This document shows positions 1 to 9,900 of a stretch of 64,000 bases of DNA, piece after piece. The notes under the pieces were generated by a model that saw nothing but the letters and a program-made list of their open reading frames with translations, made no database searches and was not told where the DNA came from. Both the position numbers and the translations under genes were made by a program. Each line of letters starts with the position of its first letter. The first letter of the stretch is position 1. The stretch comes from Ruminococcaceae bacterium FB2012 (GTDB taxonomy: Bacteria; Bacillota; Clostridia; Oscillospirales; Ruminococcaceae): positions 84,271 to 148,270 of the forward strand of contig FMXS01000006.1 in the NCBI GenBank assembly GCA_900104495.1, read 5' to 3'.

Positions 1-2822
1 ACGCTGTTAGGGATAGTTATGCTTTTCAGGCTGGAACAATTGGAAAATGCACTCGCCCCTATGCTTGTAACGCTGTTCGGGATTGTTATGCTTGTAAGGC
101 CGGTACAACCAGAAAATGCATACCAGCCTATGCTTGTAACACCTTTTGAGATGACAGCCTTCTTGATAGCGCTATCATCATAAAAAGGTGATTCAGCTTC
201 ATATTCAAAATCATACATATTCCCGCTGCCCGAGATCGTCAGCAGGCCGTTTTCATCAAGCGTGTAATTGACATTTTGACCGCAAGAGCCTGATTTCACT
301 ATCTTCGGCCCGGTCGGCTTCACCGTCACCGCACAAGTCGCTGTTTTACCGTTTGTCGTCCTGACGGTGATCGTCGCGCTGCCCGCGCCCTTGGCTGTAA
401 CCGTTCCGCCGCTGACCGTTGCAACAGAGGTGTTGCTCGATGACCAAGTCAAAGATTTATCTGTCGCGTTGCTTGGCAAAACGGTCGCCGTCAGCTTCGC
501 CGTTTCCCCGACATCGAGTGTCAGCGAAGTCTTGTCAAGTGATATAGAATCAGCATAAATAATCAGAGGGTCAGTCTGTTTCGTAGTTCCTTTCGTCGTC
601 TGCTTGGTCGTTTGTTTAGTAGTTTCTTTCGTAGTTCTATTCGTCGTTTGCTTAGTCGTCTGCTTAGTCGTAGAAGAAGTTGATTTTGTAGTCGTTTTGG
701 CGGTGGCCTTTGTTCCCGAAGTCACCTTTGTTGTCGAGCCTGTTGCGGGTTTGACCGTCTGCTCGGGATCGGGGTCGGTGTACCAGACCTTCGTTGTGTT
801 CGAGGGCGCGACAGTCGTTGTTGCCCCCGGGGTCTGCTTTCTGCCCTTGCTGACCGTTACCGTAACGGTGCTTTCGGGCTCGGCCTTTGTGCCGCCCTTC
901 GGGGTCTGCTCCATAACGACTCCCGCTGCAACGGTGTCGCTTTCCTTCTCAATGATTTTCACCTTCAAGCCAACATTTTCGAGCATAGCCGTCGCATTCG
1001 CCCGCTGCTCATAAACAACATCGGGGACCGTCACCGTCTCAAAGCCCTTCGAGACAACAAGCACAACCGTCTGCGTGTTCTTTATCTTCGTGCCTGCGGC
1101 GGGCGTTTGCTTCATGACCGCATTTTCGGGGTAGCGCTTGCTGAACTGCCTTGCGCTGATCTTCACCGCGAATCCCGCTTCCCGAGCCTTTTTCAGCGCC
1201 TCGGAATAGTCCAGACCCACAAGGTTCGGCAGGGTGATCTCCTTTTCCTCGACCACCTCATTCGGGTCGCGTCCGAGAGAAATAACGAGCCTGATCTCGC
1301 TGCCCTGATCGACCTGAGTATCGGGAGCAAGGCTCTGAGAAATTACGCAGCCCTCGGCTACGGTAGCATCGAATTTCTCCTCCTGCGAAACGGCAAAATA
1401 CAGCGTTTCAAGCTTTCCGACAGCCTCGCTGCGCTCCATACCGACCACATTCGGGACAGTCTGTTTCAGCGCTCCCCCGCTGACAATCAGCCCGACGGTT
1501 GAGTGCTGGTCAATGATAATTCCGGGCTTGGTGTCCTGCTTCAGCACCATATCCGCCTTGATCTCGCTCGAATATTCCCGCCCGCTGATAGACAGCTCGA
1601 GCACCGCATCGGTAAGCCTTTTCTCAGCTCGTTCAAGTGTATTATTGACCACCGACGGCACGCGGGTCTGCCCCTCCGGTATAACAATATCCTCTTTCAG
1701 CTTTGCATCAAAACCTATCACGCCTGTGAAGAACAGTACAAAAAACAGGACTAATGCCGTCCCTATCACAGGCACACCTATCTTCGCCCACTTCGGCCAG
1801 GTGTACATATCCAGCGGCTTTATCTTGCCGTCACGGTGGCGCACTTTATCAACGCTTGTGAGCTCACTCATAAGCGTCTGCATATCCGGCGTTCTGTCCT
1901 CTACACGCACGTTCAATGCGTTGAGGATAGCCGTTTCATGATTCTTGTCAATGTCAGGGACAAACTCATTCAAAGGTTTTAGTATGTCCTTTTTCTTGTT
2001 TTCAAAATACACTCTGCGCTCCAGAGCATCCGGCGGCACCTCGCCGGTTATCATACGGTACATAGTCGCTGCGACCGCATAAACGTCCGTATGCTTGCCC
2101 TGATCTCCGCGGCTTCTGTACTGTTCTTCGGGAGAGTAGCCCGGCTTTATGACAACAGTCAGACTGCGTGAATGTGTCGTTGTGGCATAGCGAGCCGCGC
2201 CGAAATCTATCAGCTTGACCTGACCGTCCTTGGTTATGAAGATGTTGTCGGGCGCGATATCTCGGTGAATAATTCCGTCTTTATGTACCTCGTCAAGCGA
2301 CTGAATGACGGGTATCATCATTGCTATCGCATCATCGACTTGGATAGTTTTCTCGCGTTTAAGCCGCTCGGAGAGGGTCTCGCCTTCCAAAAGTTCCATT
2401 ACTATGTAGGCGGTATTGTTGCACTCGAAGCTGTCGAAGATGCGCACTATTCCCGGGGTCGAAGTAAACTTGGCGAGTTTTTTAGCCTCGTCAACAAATT
2501 TGGTCATACCGTCCGAGAACTGCTCGGACTTATCCCCGCCGAAAACAGTTACCTGTGTCTGCCCGACCACGCGGGTCGAGAACTCGCTGGGCAGATATTC
2601 CTTGATAGCAACTTTAAGTTCCAGCAGGGGATCGTAGGCGGCATAAGTCACGCCGAAGCCGCCGTAGCCAATAACCTTGCCGATGATATATCGGTCAAGG
2701 AGTATCGTGCCCGGCGTGATATGCATTGCGTTTTCAGGTGGGGTGTCCTCCGCGAAGCCGCAATGCGGGCAGGTATTCAGTTCATCGGCATACTGCTCAA
2801 AGCAGCTTAGACAAAGTTTCAT
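1..2822 (-). CDS. Membrane Ser/Thr protein kinase with PASTA, Ig-like and BspA-type LRR outer domains (3' end outside window)
   Basis: The frame opens at an ATG at 2822-2820 and stays open to the left edge, so about 940 codons are visible and the C-terminus is missing. The order matches the complete copy at 6968-10408: N-terminal zinc-ribbon (CLSCF, CPHCG), kinase domain with GYGGFG loop, VAIKEY lysine, HRDIAPDN and DFG, one membrane span, four PASTA repeats, a TTKQ-rich stalk, a Big_2-like Ig domain, then leucine-rich repeats of the IPNSVTSIG type cut by the edge. It is the last visible gene of the operon, 7 bases after the kinase ending the gene before it. Family knowledge: PASTA kinases sense cell-wall fragments and phosphorylate cytosolic targets. 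The position of the usual catalytic-loop lysine is alanine. The Ig/LRR part differs from the other copy, while kinase and PASTA parts are nearly identical. Confidence 0.9.
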   Translation of the reverse strand, partial: MKLCLSCFEQYADELNTCPHCGFAEDTPPENAMHITPGTILLDRYIIGKVIGYGGFGVTYAAYDPLLELKVAIKEYLPSEFSTRVVGQTQVTVFGGDKSEQFSDGMTKFVDEAKKLAKFTSTPGIVRIFDSFECNNTAYIVMELLEGETLSERLKREKTIQVDDAIAMMIPVIQSLDEVHKDGIIHRDIAPDNIFITKDGQVKLIDFGAARYATTTHSRSLTVVIKPGYSPEEQYRSRGDQGKHTDVYAVAATMYRMITGEVPPDALERRVYFENKKKDILKPLNEFVPDIDKNHETAILNALNVRVEDRTPDMQTLMSELTSVDKVRHRDGKIKPLDMYTWPKWAKIGVPVIGTALVLFFVLFFTGVIGFDAKLKEDIVIPEGQTRVPSVVNNTLERAEKRLTDAVLELSISGREYSSEIKADMVLKQDTKPGIIIDQHSTVGLIVSGGALKQTVPNVVGMERSEAVGKLETLYFAVSQEEKFDATVAEGCVISQSLAPDTQVDQGSEIRLVISLGRDPNEVVEEKEITLPNLVGLDYSEALKKAREAGFAVKISARQFSKRYPENAVMKQTPAAGTKIKNTQTVVLVVSKGFETVTVPDVVYEQRANATAMLENVGLKVKIIEKESDTVAAGVVMEQTPKGGTKAEPESTVTVTVSKGRKQTPGATTTVAPSNTTKVWYTDPDPEQTVKPATGSTTKVTSGTKATAKTTTKSTSSTTKQTTKQTTNRTTKETTKQTTKQTTKGTTKQTDPLIIYADSISLDKTSLTLDVGETAKLTATVLPSNATDKSLTWSSSNTSVATVSGGTVTAKGAGSATITVRTTNGKTATCAVTVKPTGPKIVKSGSCGQNVNYTLDENGLLTISGSGNMYDFEYEAESPFYDDSAIKKAVISKGVTSIGWYAFSGCTGLTSITIPNSVTSIGASAFSNCSSLKSITIPNS
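661..2822 (-). repeat. Long direct repeat, copy 1 (kinase/PASTA half)
   Basis: This stretch aligns base for base at a constant offset of 7586 with 8247-10408, with only scattered differences. It covers the start codon to the end of the PASTA repeats. Homology drops in the threonine stalk and Ig/LRR part. The pair lies in the same orientation and brackets the phosphatase, FHA and second-kinase genes, so recombination between copies could remove or amplify them. Confidence 0.9.
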
Positions 2823-2829
2823 AGTTTAC

Positions 2830-4770
2830 CTATTTTTCAAACTTGTACTGATCCTTGTTCTCGAACATTCCTTCAAAGTCATCATAGACTGTTGTATATA
2901 CTGAAAGGACTTCATCATTGATCGGCATATCGCCGGAGGAATTTCTGATGTGCAGAGAATCCTGCGCGTTGTTGTTGAGCATAAATTCAAGCAGCCTGAG
3001 TGCGGCTTTGTTTTCGCTTTTGCCGATGTCATTTGCCGCCCAGAGGTCTTTGTAATTACAGATCACATTGTCTCCGGCTGTGCGGAGCATTTTCAGCCTT
3101 GCAGGCAGGGCTTCGGCGGCCTTGCTGTAGCTGTCGGTGGTGGAAATGCAGAACGCGGCTTTACCGTCAAAGAAATCCTGCTGCGCTTTGTTGGAGAAAT
3201 GTTTCTCCGCTCCCGCAAAGAGCTCACCAGCCTTATCAAAATCGGCAACAACGCTTCCCTTTGAGGTAAGCTGGTCAAGAGATGTGACCTCGCCTTCAAG
3301 AGAAACAAGAGTTGTGTTCTCATACACAACAGGGATGCTGAAACCGAGAGGCAGCAGGCTCTGATCTCCGAAGCAGTCACTCACTTTTTTCAGCTGAGAA
3401 CATTTCCCTGCATTCTCCGAGCTGAACACGCTTTCAAGAGACAAAGCCTCTCCGGCGGAACGCTCGCCCTCGTACTCATATATAGCGGGGAGCTTGTCGG
3501 CGCTTTTTAGAGCAGCCGTGTACTCCGAAGCTTCAAAGCCTTTGAGCTCGATAGTAACATTCGGGAAGGAGCTGTTGAAATCCGCGATCATGGCCTTGTA
3601 GGATGCTTCTTCGCCGGCATCCTTTGCAGCATCGCCGCTCTTGCAGTACCACATACCGATCGTCACGGTGGGGAGAGTTTCTTCCGATCTTTCCTTCTCC
3701 CAGCTCATCGTGCCGATGGTGATGCCGGCGGCAAGGACAGCCGCAGCTATGCCTATGCCGATAAGCCGCTTTGTCTTTTTGCCCTTCTTTTCCTTCTCAA
3801 CGGTGACGATGGGCTTCTCGCTTTCGAGTGCCTTGAGGAATTCCTCCACATTGGGAAAGCGAAGCTTCAGGTCTATCGCCATAGCCTTCATAATGCAGTT
3901 GGAAAGATTTTCGGGGATAGAGGGCTCGAGAGTATGGGGATAAGGCAGCGTGTCGTTGATCTTTCTGTTGGTGGATTCCTCGGGCTTGACCCCCGTGAGA
4001 ACATAATACAGCGTGGCACCGAGGGCGTAAACGTCCGTCCACGGGCCCTGCTCGTTTATCTTTTCATACTGCTCCGGGGGTGCAAAGCCGGGTTTGAGGA
4101 TAATGGTCATCAGTTTGCTTTCATCCTGAGAGAAACGTGCCGCGCCGAAGTCGATGAGCTTTATACCTCCGCCGAAGCACAGAAAGATATTGTCGGGGCT
4201 GACATCACGGTGGATTATGCCCTTTTCGTGTATCTTGCAGAGAGCGCTGCCGATGCTCCGGGCAATATCAAGCCCCTGATCGGAGTCGATCTTTTCCTCG
4301 TTGGTATGCAGATATGTTGACAGGGAGATGCCGTTAAGAAACTCCATCGCTATGTAGGCGGTGTTGTTTTCCTCAAAGTATTCAAAGACGTTTATGATGT
4401 TCGGCTCGGAGCTGAACTTTGCCATATTTCGGGCCTCGTCAAGGAAACGCTCCTTGCCGTAGTCATATTCCTTCTGCCGCTTTCTGGCGTAGATGACGAC
4501 CTCTTTTGTGCCGGGAGTGCGGTTTACTATGCCGCTGGGGTAATACTCCTTTATGGCAACAACGACATCGAGCTTTTTGTCCCACGCCTTATATGTTATA
4601 CCGAAGCCTCCGAAGCCGACAGCCTTGCCCACGATATACCGCCCTGCAAGCTCGGTGCCGGGAAAAAGCTGCGAAAGCTCCTCCGGGGGAGTGCCCTTGA
4701 CATAACCGCAGTGGGGGCAGGCTTCGAGAGCTTCATCGTATTCTTCAAAACAGCTTGTGCATCTTATCAT
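2830..4770 (-). CDS. Membrane Ser/Thr protein kinase with extracellular solute-binding-protein-like domain
   Basis: The 646-residue protein starts with a zinc-ribbon (CTSCF near residue 4, CPHCG near 18). A kinase domain follows at about 43-315: GFGGFG loop at 52, VAIKEY lysine at 74, HRD at 187-189, DFG at 207. A single membrane span lies at about 334-356. The outer part (367-640) reads like a family-1 sugar-binding protein of ABC importers: an initial beta strand TIGMWYC, a 'FNSSFPNVTIEL' segment and a late 'QDFFDGKAAFCIS' segment are typical of that fold. The inferred job is to sense an extracellular ligand and signal through phosphorylation. The catalytic loop reads HRDVSPDN, with serine where most kinases have lysine. 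The start ATG has GGAGAG upstream. It lies 5 bases after the FHA gene in the same operon. The binding-protein assignment rests on pattern, not alignment. Confidence 0.85.
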   Translation of the reverse strand: MIRCTSCFEEYDEALEACPHCGYVKGTPPEELSQLFPGTELAGRYIVGKAVGFGGFGITYKAWDKKLDVVVAIKEYYPSGIVNRTPGTKEVVIYARKRQKEYDYGKERFLDEARNMAKFSSEPNIINVFEYFEENNTAYIAMEFLNGISLSTYLHTNEEKIDSDQGLDIARSIGSALCKIHEKGIIHRDVSPDNIFLCFGGGIKLIDFGAARFSQDESKLMTIILKPGFAPPEQYEKINEQGPWTDVYALGATLYYVLTGVKPEESTNRKINDTLPYPHTLEPSIPENLSNCIMKAMAIDLKLRFPNVEEFLKALESEKPIVTVEKEKKGKKTKRLIGIGIAAAVLAAGITIGTMSWEKERSEETLPTVTIGMWYCKSGDAAKDAGEEASYKAMIADFNSSFPNVTIELKGFEASEYTAALKSADKLPAIYEYEGERSAGEALSLESVFSSENAGKCSQLKKVSDCFGDQSLLPLGFSIPVVYENTTLVSLEGEVTSLDQLTSKGSVVADFDKAGELFAGAEKHFSNKAQQDFFDGKAAFCISTTDSYSKAAEALPARLKMLRTAGDNVICNYKDLWAANDIGKSENKAALRLLEFMLNNNAQDSLHIRNSSGDMPINDEVLSVYTTVYDDFEGMFENKDQYKFEK

Positions 4771-4775
4771 CTCTT

Positions 4776-5468
4776 TTATTTACTCTCCTCCCAAGAGAAT
4801 TTGTCTCCGCAGAACGGTACAAACAGCATATCAGTCTCACCCACGGTGATCTTGTCGTAAGCCGAGAGCATAGCATAGTTCATAAGCAGCTCGTCCTTGT
4901 GATAAACAAGAGAAGATCCGTTTGCAGTCTGGAGCAGGAACTGCTTCTTTTTCGGCTCGAAGATAAGTATTGCCTGTGTGCCGCGGGAGACTGTGTGGTC
5001 TGCATCGAGAGATACGTCCGTTTCGGTGCCGTTCCCGCTTCTGCCTATGGAATTCTTGCCGCTTTTGAGATCAAAGGACTTGCCCTTTTCCTCGCCGCTG
5101 ACCGCCACCAGCCAGCCTACCACCGGCTCGGTATCGCTGTCATCATCGAAGCCGTAGAGTGCCACGGTCTTGACGTCCTCCGCTGCGCCGGAGACTGCAA
5201 CGTTCTTTATCTGTTCCTCAACGGGTGCCGGTGCGGGCTCCTCCTGCATATCCTCCTCGTGGAGAACGTTTGTGAGCATCACCGTCTTGTCATCGCCGGG
5301 ATCATAGGCAGGCGCAGGGGGCGCCGGCTCCTCCTTATGTCTGCCGAAAAGCCCCTTCTTCTCAGGTGCGGAGGATGCAAGCCCAAGCTTTGCGCAGTGA
5401 GGGCAGCTCGAATGCTTGTCGGCATCGTAAAAGTGATTTTTATACTCCGTGCATTGTACCATTCTCAT
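4776..5468 (-). CDS. FHA-domain protein with N-terminal zinc-finger-like motif
   Basis: This 230-residue protein begins with a cysteine/histidine cluster (C6, H12, H19, CPHC at 22-25) like a small zinc finger. A disordered, acidic and proline-rich linker follows. The FHA domain at about 125-215 carries the family's signature pieces: GKNSIGRS (phosphothreonine-loop arginine) and later a DHTVSRGTQA segment in place of the usual SRxHA, so the conserved histidine is absent. FHA domains bind phosphothreonine, so this is a likely cytosolic reader of the neighbouring kinases. The linker holds 'DDKTVML' and 'VKTVALYG', threonines in acidic context that could themselves be phosphorylated. No signal peptide or membrane span is seen. 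The start has AGGAGG-like GGAGGTAATC upstream. Confidence 0.85.
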   Translation of the reverse strand: MRMVQCTEYKNHFYDADKHSSCPHCAKLGLASSAPEKKGLFGRHKEEPAPPAPAYDPGDDKTVMLTNVLHEEDMQEEPAPAPVEEQIKNVAVSGAAEDVKTVALYGFDDDSDTEPVVGWLVAVSGEEKGKSFDLKSGKNSIGRSGNGTETDVSLDADHTVSRGTQAILIFEPKKKQFLLQTANGSSLVYHKDELLMNYAMLSAYDKITVGETDMLFVPFCGDKFSWEESK

Positions 5469-5483
5469 ATTGATTACCTCCGG

Positions 5484-6218
5484 TCATATTTTTACAGCAA
5501 TAAATGTTGTGTTGTCAAGTTTAGCGCCGCTTTCGAGCGTGAGCCTTTCAAGTGCGGCGGCAGTTCTCTTCGCTGTGGGGAGTATGCACCGCTCTATGCT
5601 GTCAGCATCTGCTGATTTATACAGTCCGTCCGACATCAGCAGCAGGGTGTCTCCCGACATGAGCGGCAGGGGCTTCACGTTCATATGCACCCGCCCCAGC
5701 TTTTTCATTCCGAGACAGCTGATGAGTGCCTGCGATTTGTGCAGCTCGGCTTCGTAATTCTGCCGGGTGATCGCTCCGCTTTTGAGCTGCTCGTCAAGCT
5801 GCATCAGATAGTTGTGATCCTCGGTGATCTGCGTGAGCCTTCCCGCCCGGTGCAGATACAGCCGGCTGTCGCCTATCGAGAGCCAGTAGAGCCCGCCGTC
5901 CTTTACCGCAGCTGCAACTACCGTGCTGCCTGCGCCGAGACGCTTGCCGTCCAAGCCGCTGATATCATAGACCGCCTTGTTCATCTTCTCCGCCGTGCGG
6001 ATAAAGAAAGCCGGGATGTTATCGGGCAGGAGCTTTTCAAAGCTCTCACGCAGCAGCTTCACCGCCAGCTGAGAGGCCTGCGCTCCGCCGGAGTGTCCGC
6101 CCATTCCGTCGCAGACCGCCGCAAGCAATACCCCGCCTTGCTCAGTCAGCAAAAAGCTGTCCTGCTGTTCGTCACGCGCACCGAGAAGCGAGCGCGACGC
6201 AGTCTCATAGTCCGACAT
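5484..6218 (-). CDS. PP2C-family Ser/Thr protein phosphatase
   Basis: This is a single-domain, metal-dependent phosphatase of about 244 residues. The PP2C motifs appear in order: LGARDEQQDSF, VCDGMGGHSGG, SIGDSRLYL, LMSDGLYKS and LDNTTFIAV, supplying the aspartates that hold two metal ions. The start is placed at the ATG at 6218 rather than 21 bases upstream, because a strong GGGGGG binding site sits 6 bases before it and the preceding gene stops at 6220 (TGA, one base, ATG). The tight spacing implies translational coupling with the other phosphatase. Expected role: reversal of kinase phosphorylation in the cytosol. Length is usual for a stand-alone bacterial PP2C. Confidence 0.93.
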   Translation of the reverse strand: MSDYETASRSLLGARDEQQDSFLLTEQGGVLLAAVCDGMGGHSGGAQASQLAVKLLRESFEKLLPDNIPAFFIRTAEKMNKAVYDISGLDGKRLGAGSTVVAAAVKDGGLYWLSIGDSRLYLHRAGRLTQITEDHNYLMQLDEQLKSGAITRQNYEAELHKSQALISCLGMKKLGRVHMNVKPLPLMSGDTLLLMSDGLYKSADADSIERCILPTAKRTAAALERLTLESGAKLDNTTFIAVKI

Positions 6219-6219
6219 A

Positions 6220-6954
6220 TCATCCCCCCTTGCATACAACAGCTATAGCGCTGTTGTTGTCCATATCAGTGCCGGCGCCGTTTGACTTGACTGTCTCCGA
6301 CATCACCGCAAGCCAGTCCTCCGCGCCGGAGGCTTTTTTCAGCAGCCTGCTCATTTCCTTTTCGGTGATAGGCTCCCAAAAGCCGTCGGAGCAGAGCAGA
6401 AAAGCATCGCCCTCGCGCAGCTCCTGCCAGCTACCGCACTCATAGCGCGGGCTGTCCCATTCGACTCCCATTACCCGCAGCAGGCGGTTGCGGTCGGGGT
6501 GGCAGCGTATCTGCTTTTCCTTGATATCCCCGGCGAGAGCAAGCATCTGCGGAACGCTGTGGTCGAGGGTTCGGAATACTGGCTTGCACTTGCGGAAGTG
6601 ATAGAGCCGGCTGTCCCCGATGAACGCCCACCGCCAGCGGGAGCCCTCGATGACCAACACCACCGCCGTAGTTTTCATTTCAAACACCGCGCCGATGCGC
6701 TTCTGCTCGGCGATGAGCCCCTCCTGCGCAGCGGTGAGGGCGGTCTCGAAAAAGCTGTCGCTGTCGGGAGCTGACTTAAAGCTCTCGCAAAGGCTCCCGG
6801 CGACGAACTGTGAAGCAAGCTCGCCCTTGCCGTGCCCGCCGAGCCCGTCGCAGAGCACAAAGCACTCCGCCCCGCCGCGCCCGGCATAGCTTATACAGTC
6901 CTCATTCACCTCGCGGGAGCCCACGTCGGTGTAGAGGGAGTGGGTGATCTTCAT
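6220..6954 (-). CDS. PP2C-family Ser/Thr protein phosphatase (second copy)
   Basis: This 244-residue protein carries the PP2C motif set: GSREVNEDC, LCDGLGGHGKGE, FIGDSRLYH, LCSDGFWEP and DMDNNSAIAV. It is only distantly similar to the phosphatase that follows it, so the two are not a recent duplication and may act on different targets. It carries no membrane span. The start ATG follows AAAGGAGG. It stands between the LRR kinase (ends 6968) and the second phosphatase, in one transcript with both. A phosphatase of this type next to PASTA kinases is the standard Stk/Stp arrangement; two in one operon is less usual. Confidence 0.93.
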   Translation of the reverse strand: MKITHSLYTDVGSREVNEDCISYAGRGGAECFVLCDGLGGHGKGELASQFVAGSLCESFKSAPDSDSFFETALTAAQEGLIAEQKRIGAVFEMKTTAVVLVIEGSRWRWAFIGDSRLYHFRKCKPVFRTLDHSVPQMLALAGDIKEKQIRCHPDRNRLLRVMGVEWDSPRYECGSWQELREGDAFLLCSDGFWEPITEKEMSRLLKKASGAEDWLAVMSETVKSNGAGTDMDNNSAIAVVCKGG

Positions 6955-6967
6955 TTTGGAGCCTCCT

Positions 6968-9900
6968 TTAGATAGCTATGAATTTGAAATCGTTGTCCTT
7001 TGCATAGGTCTCTGCAGCCGAGCCTTTTTTGCCTTTTATGGTGAAGCCGGGAATCTTTTTATAGCCACCGTCATAATAATATCCCAAAGCACGATTGCCT
7101 ATGCTTGTAACGCTGTTCGGGATTGTTATGCTTGTCAGGCTGATACATTCATCAAATGCAGATAATCCTATGCTTGTAACGCTGTCCGGGATAGTTACGC
7201 TTGTAAGACTGGTGCAGCTACTAAATGCACCATCTTCTATACTTGTTACACTTTCTGGGATAATTATACTTTTAAGACTTTCGCACCCACAAAATGAATA
7301 GCCATAAATCTTTGTAACTTGGGTCGAGATAGTTATCCTTTCAAGGCTTTCACACCATTGAAATGCTGAGGCATAAATATATTTAACGCTGTTCGGGATA
7401 TTTATGCTGGTAAGGGCTGAACAATAGAAAAACGCCTCTCGATCTATTCTTGTAACACTATTTGGGATAGTAATGCTTGTAAGGTTTGAGCATCCCCCAA
7501 ATGCTCTCCCCCCAATAGATGTAACACCGTCCGGAATAGTTATGTTTGTAAGACTTGAACACCCCTCAAAAGCCCATGATCCAATGGAAGTAACGCTTTC
7601 TGGAATAGCAACGCTGCGAAGACTCGAACAACCTTCAAATGCATCATATCCTATTATTGTAACGCTGTCTGGAATAACTATACTCTCAAGATTTGAGCAA
7701 TATCTAAACGCATAGCCTCCAATGTTTTCAACCCCTTTTGAAATTATGACACTTTTGATACGATCATTGCCTTCAAATGGACCTTCAGGGTCATATGAAC
7801 CTCGTCCAGTCATATTTCCATTTCCTGATATAACCAGAATACCATCTTCATCAAGAATGTAGTTGAGATTGTCACCACAAGTACCTTTTTCTATGACACC
7901 TACTAAACAGGTTGCGGTTTTCCCGTTTACAGTCTTTCCTGTTATTGTCGCAGAACCACCACCTATTGCCGTGACTTTTCCGTTAATAACAGTAGCAACT
8001 TTATTGTCGCTTGAAATCCAAGTGACAGTCTTGTCATCAGCATTGCTTGGAGAAACAATTGCTGTAAGCTGCGCAGTCTCGCCTTTATTAAGTTTTAATG
8101 AGGTGGTATCAAGTGATATAGAATCAGGATAAATAATCGGAGGGTCAGTCTGTTTGGTGGTTTCTTTAGTCGTCTGCTTGGTCGTTTGTTTCGTAGTCTG
8201 CTTTGTCATTTGCTTGGTAGTTTGTTTTGTAGTCTGCTTTGTCGTCTGCTTAGTCGTAGAAGAAGTTGATTTCGTCGTCGTTTTGGCAGTAGCCTTCGTT
8301 CCCGAAGTCACCCTTGTCGTTGTGCCTGTTGCGGGCTTTACCGTCTGCTCGGGCTCGGGGTCGGTGTACCAGACTTTTGTTGTGTTCGCGGGCGCAATTG
8401 TGGTTGTCGCGCCCGGTGTCTGCTTCCTGCCCTTGCTGACTGTTACCGTAACGGTGCTTTCGGGCTCGGCCTTCGTTCCGCCCTTCGGGGTCTGCTCCAT
8501 AACGACTCCCGCCGCAACGGTGTCGCTTTCCTTCTCAATGATTTTCACCTTCAAGCCAACATTTTCGAGCATAGCCGTCGCATTCGCCCTCTGCTCATAG
8601 ACCACATCGGGAACCGTCACCGTCTCAAAACCCTTCGAGACAACAAGCACAACCGTCTGCGTGTTCTTTATCTTCGTGCCTGCGGCGGGCGTTTGCTTCA
8701 TAACCGCATTTTCGGGGTAGCGCTTGCTGAACTGCCGTTCGCTGATCTTCACCGCAAAGCCCATTTCCTGCGCCTTTTTCAGCGCCTCGGAATAGTCCAG
8801 ACCCACAAGGTTCGGCAGGGTGATCTCCTTTTCCTCGACCACCTCATTCGGGTCGCGTCCGAGAGAAATAACGAGCCTGATCTCGCTGCCCTGATCGACC
8901 TGAGTATCGGGAGCAAGGCTCTGAGAAATTACGCAGCCCTCGGCTACGGTCGCATCATATTTCTCCTCCTGGGAGACGGCAAAATACAGCGTTTCAAGCT
9001 TTCCGACAGCTTCGCTGCGCTCCATTCCGACCACATTCGGAACAGTCTGTTTCAGCGCTCCGCCGCTGACAATCAGCCCGACGGTGGTGTGCTGGTCAAT
9101 GATAATTCCGGGCTTGGTGTCCTGCTTCAGCACCATATCCGCCTTGATCTCGCTCGAATACTCCCGCCCGTTGATCGACAGTTCAAGCATCGCATCTGTT
9201 AGCCTTTGCTGGGCTTTGTCAAGCGGGTTGTTCACCACGGACGGCACTCTCGTCTGCCCCTCGGGGATGACGATATCTTCTTTCAGCTTTGCATCAAAAC
9301 CTATCACGCCTGTGAAGAACAGCACAAAGAATACGACCAAAGCCGCCCCTATCACCGGCACACCTATCTTCGCCCACTTAGGCCAGGTGTACATATCCAG
9401 CGGCTTTATCTTGCCGTCACGGCGGCGCACTTTATCAACGCTTGTGAGTTCGCTCATAAGCGTCTGCATATCGGGAGTTCTGTCCTCGACGCGCACGTTC
9501 AATGCGTTCAGTATCGCCGTTTCTTTATTCTTATCAATGTCGGGGACAAACTCGCTGATAGGTTTGAGTATGTCCTTTTTCTTGTTTTCAAAATATGCTC
9601 TCCGCTCCAAAGCATCCGGTGGAGCTTCGCCGGTTATCATACGGTACATAGTCGCTGCGACCGCATAAACGTCCGTATGCTTTCCCTGATCTCCGCGGCT
9701 GCGGTACTGCTCCTCTGGGGAATAGCCCGGTTTTATTACAACGGTAAGCGAACGGCTATGCGTCGTCGTGGCATAGCGAGCCGCGCCAAAGTCTATCAGC
9801 TTGACTTGTCCGTCTTTGGTGATGAAGATATTATCAGGCGCAATATCGCGGTGAATGATACCGTCCTTATGTACCTCGTCAAGCGACTGAATGACGGGTA

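Noticed and set aside
590..680. CRISPR-like array in the threonine-stalk repeats
   Set aside because: The units are short, in frame, without unique spacers, and encode TTKQ in a protein stalk.
604..1754. Long plus-strand frames opposite the kinase genes (also 8154-9668)
   Set aside because: They mirror the kinase/PASTA coding on the minus strand, have valine-rich low-complexity translations and no binding sites.
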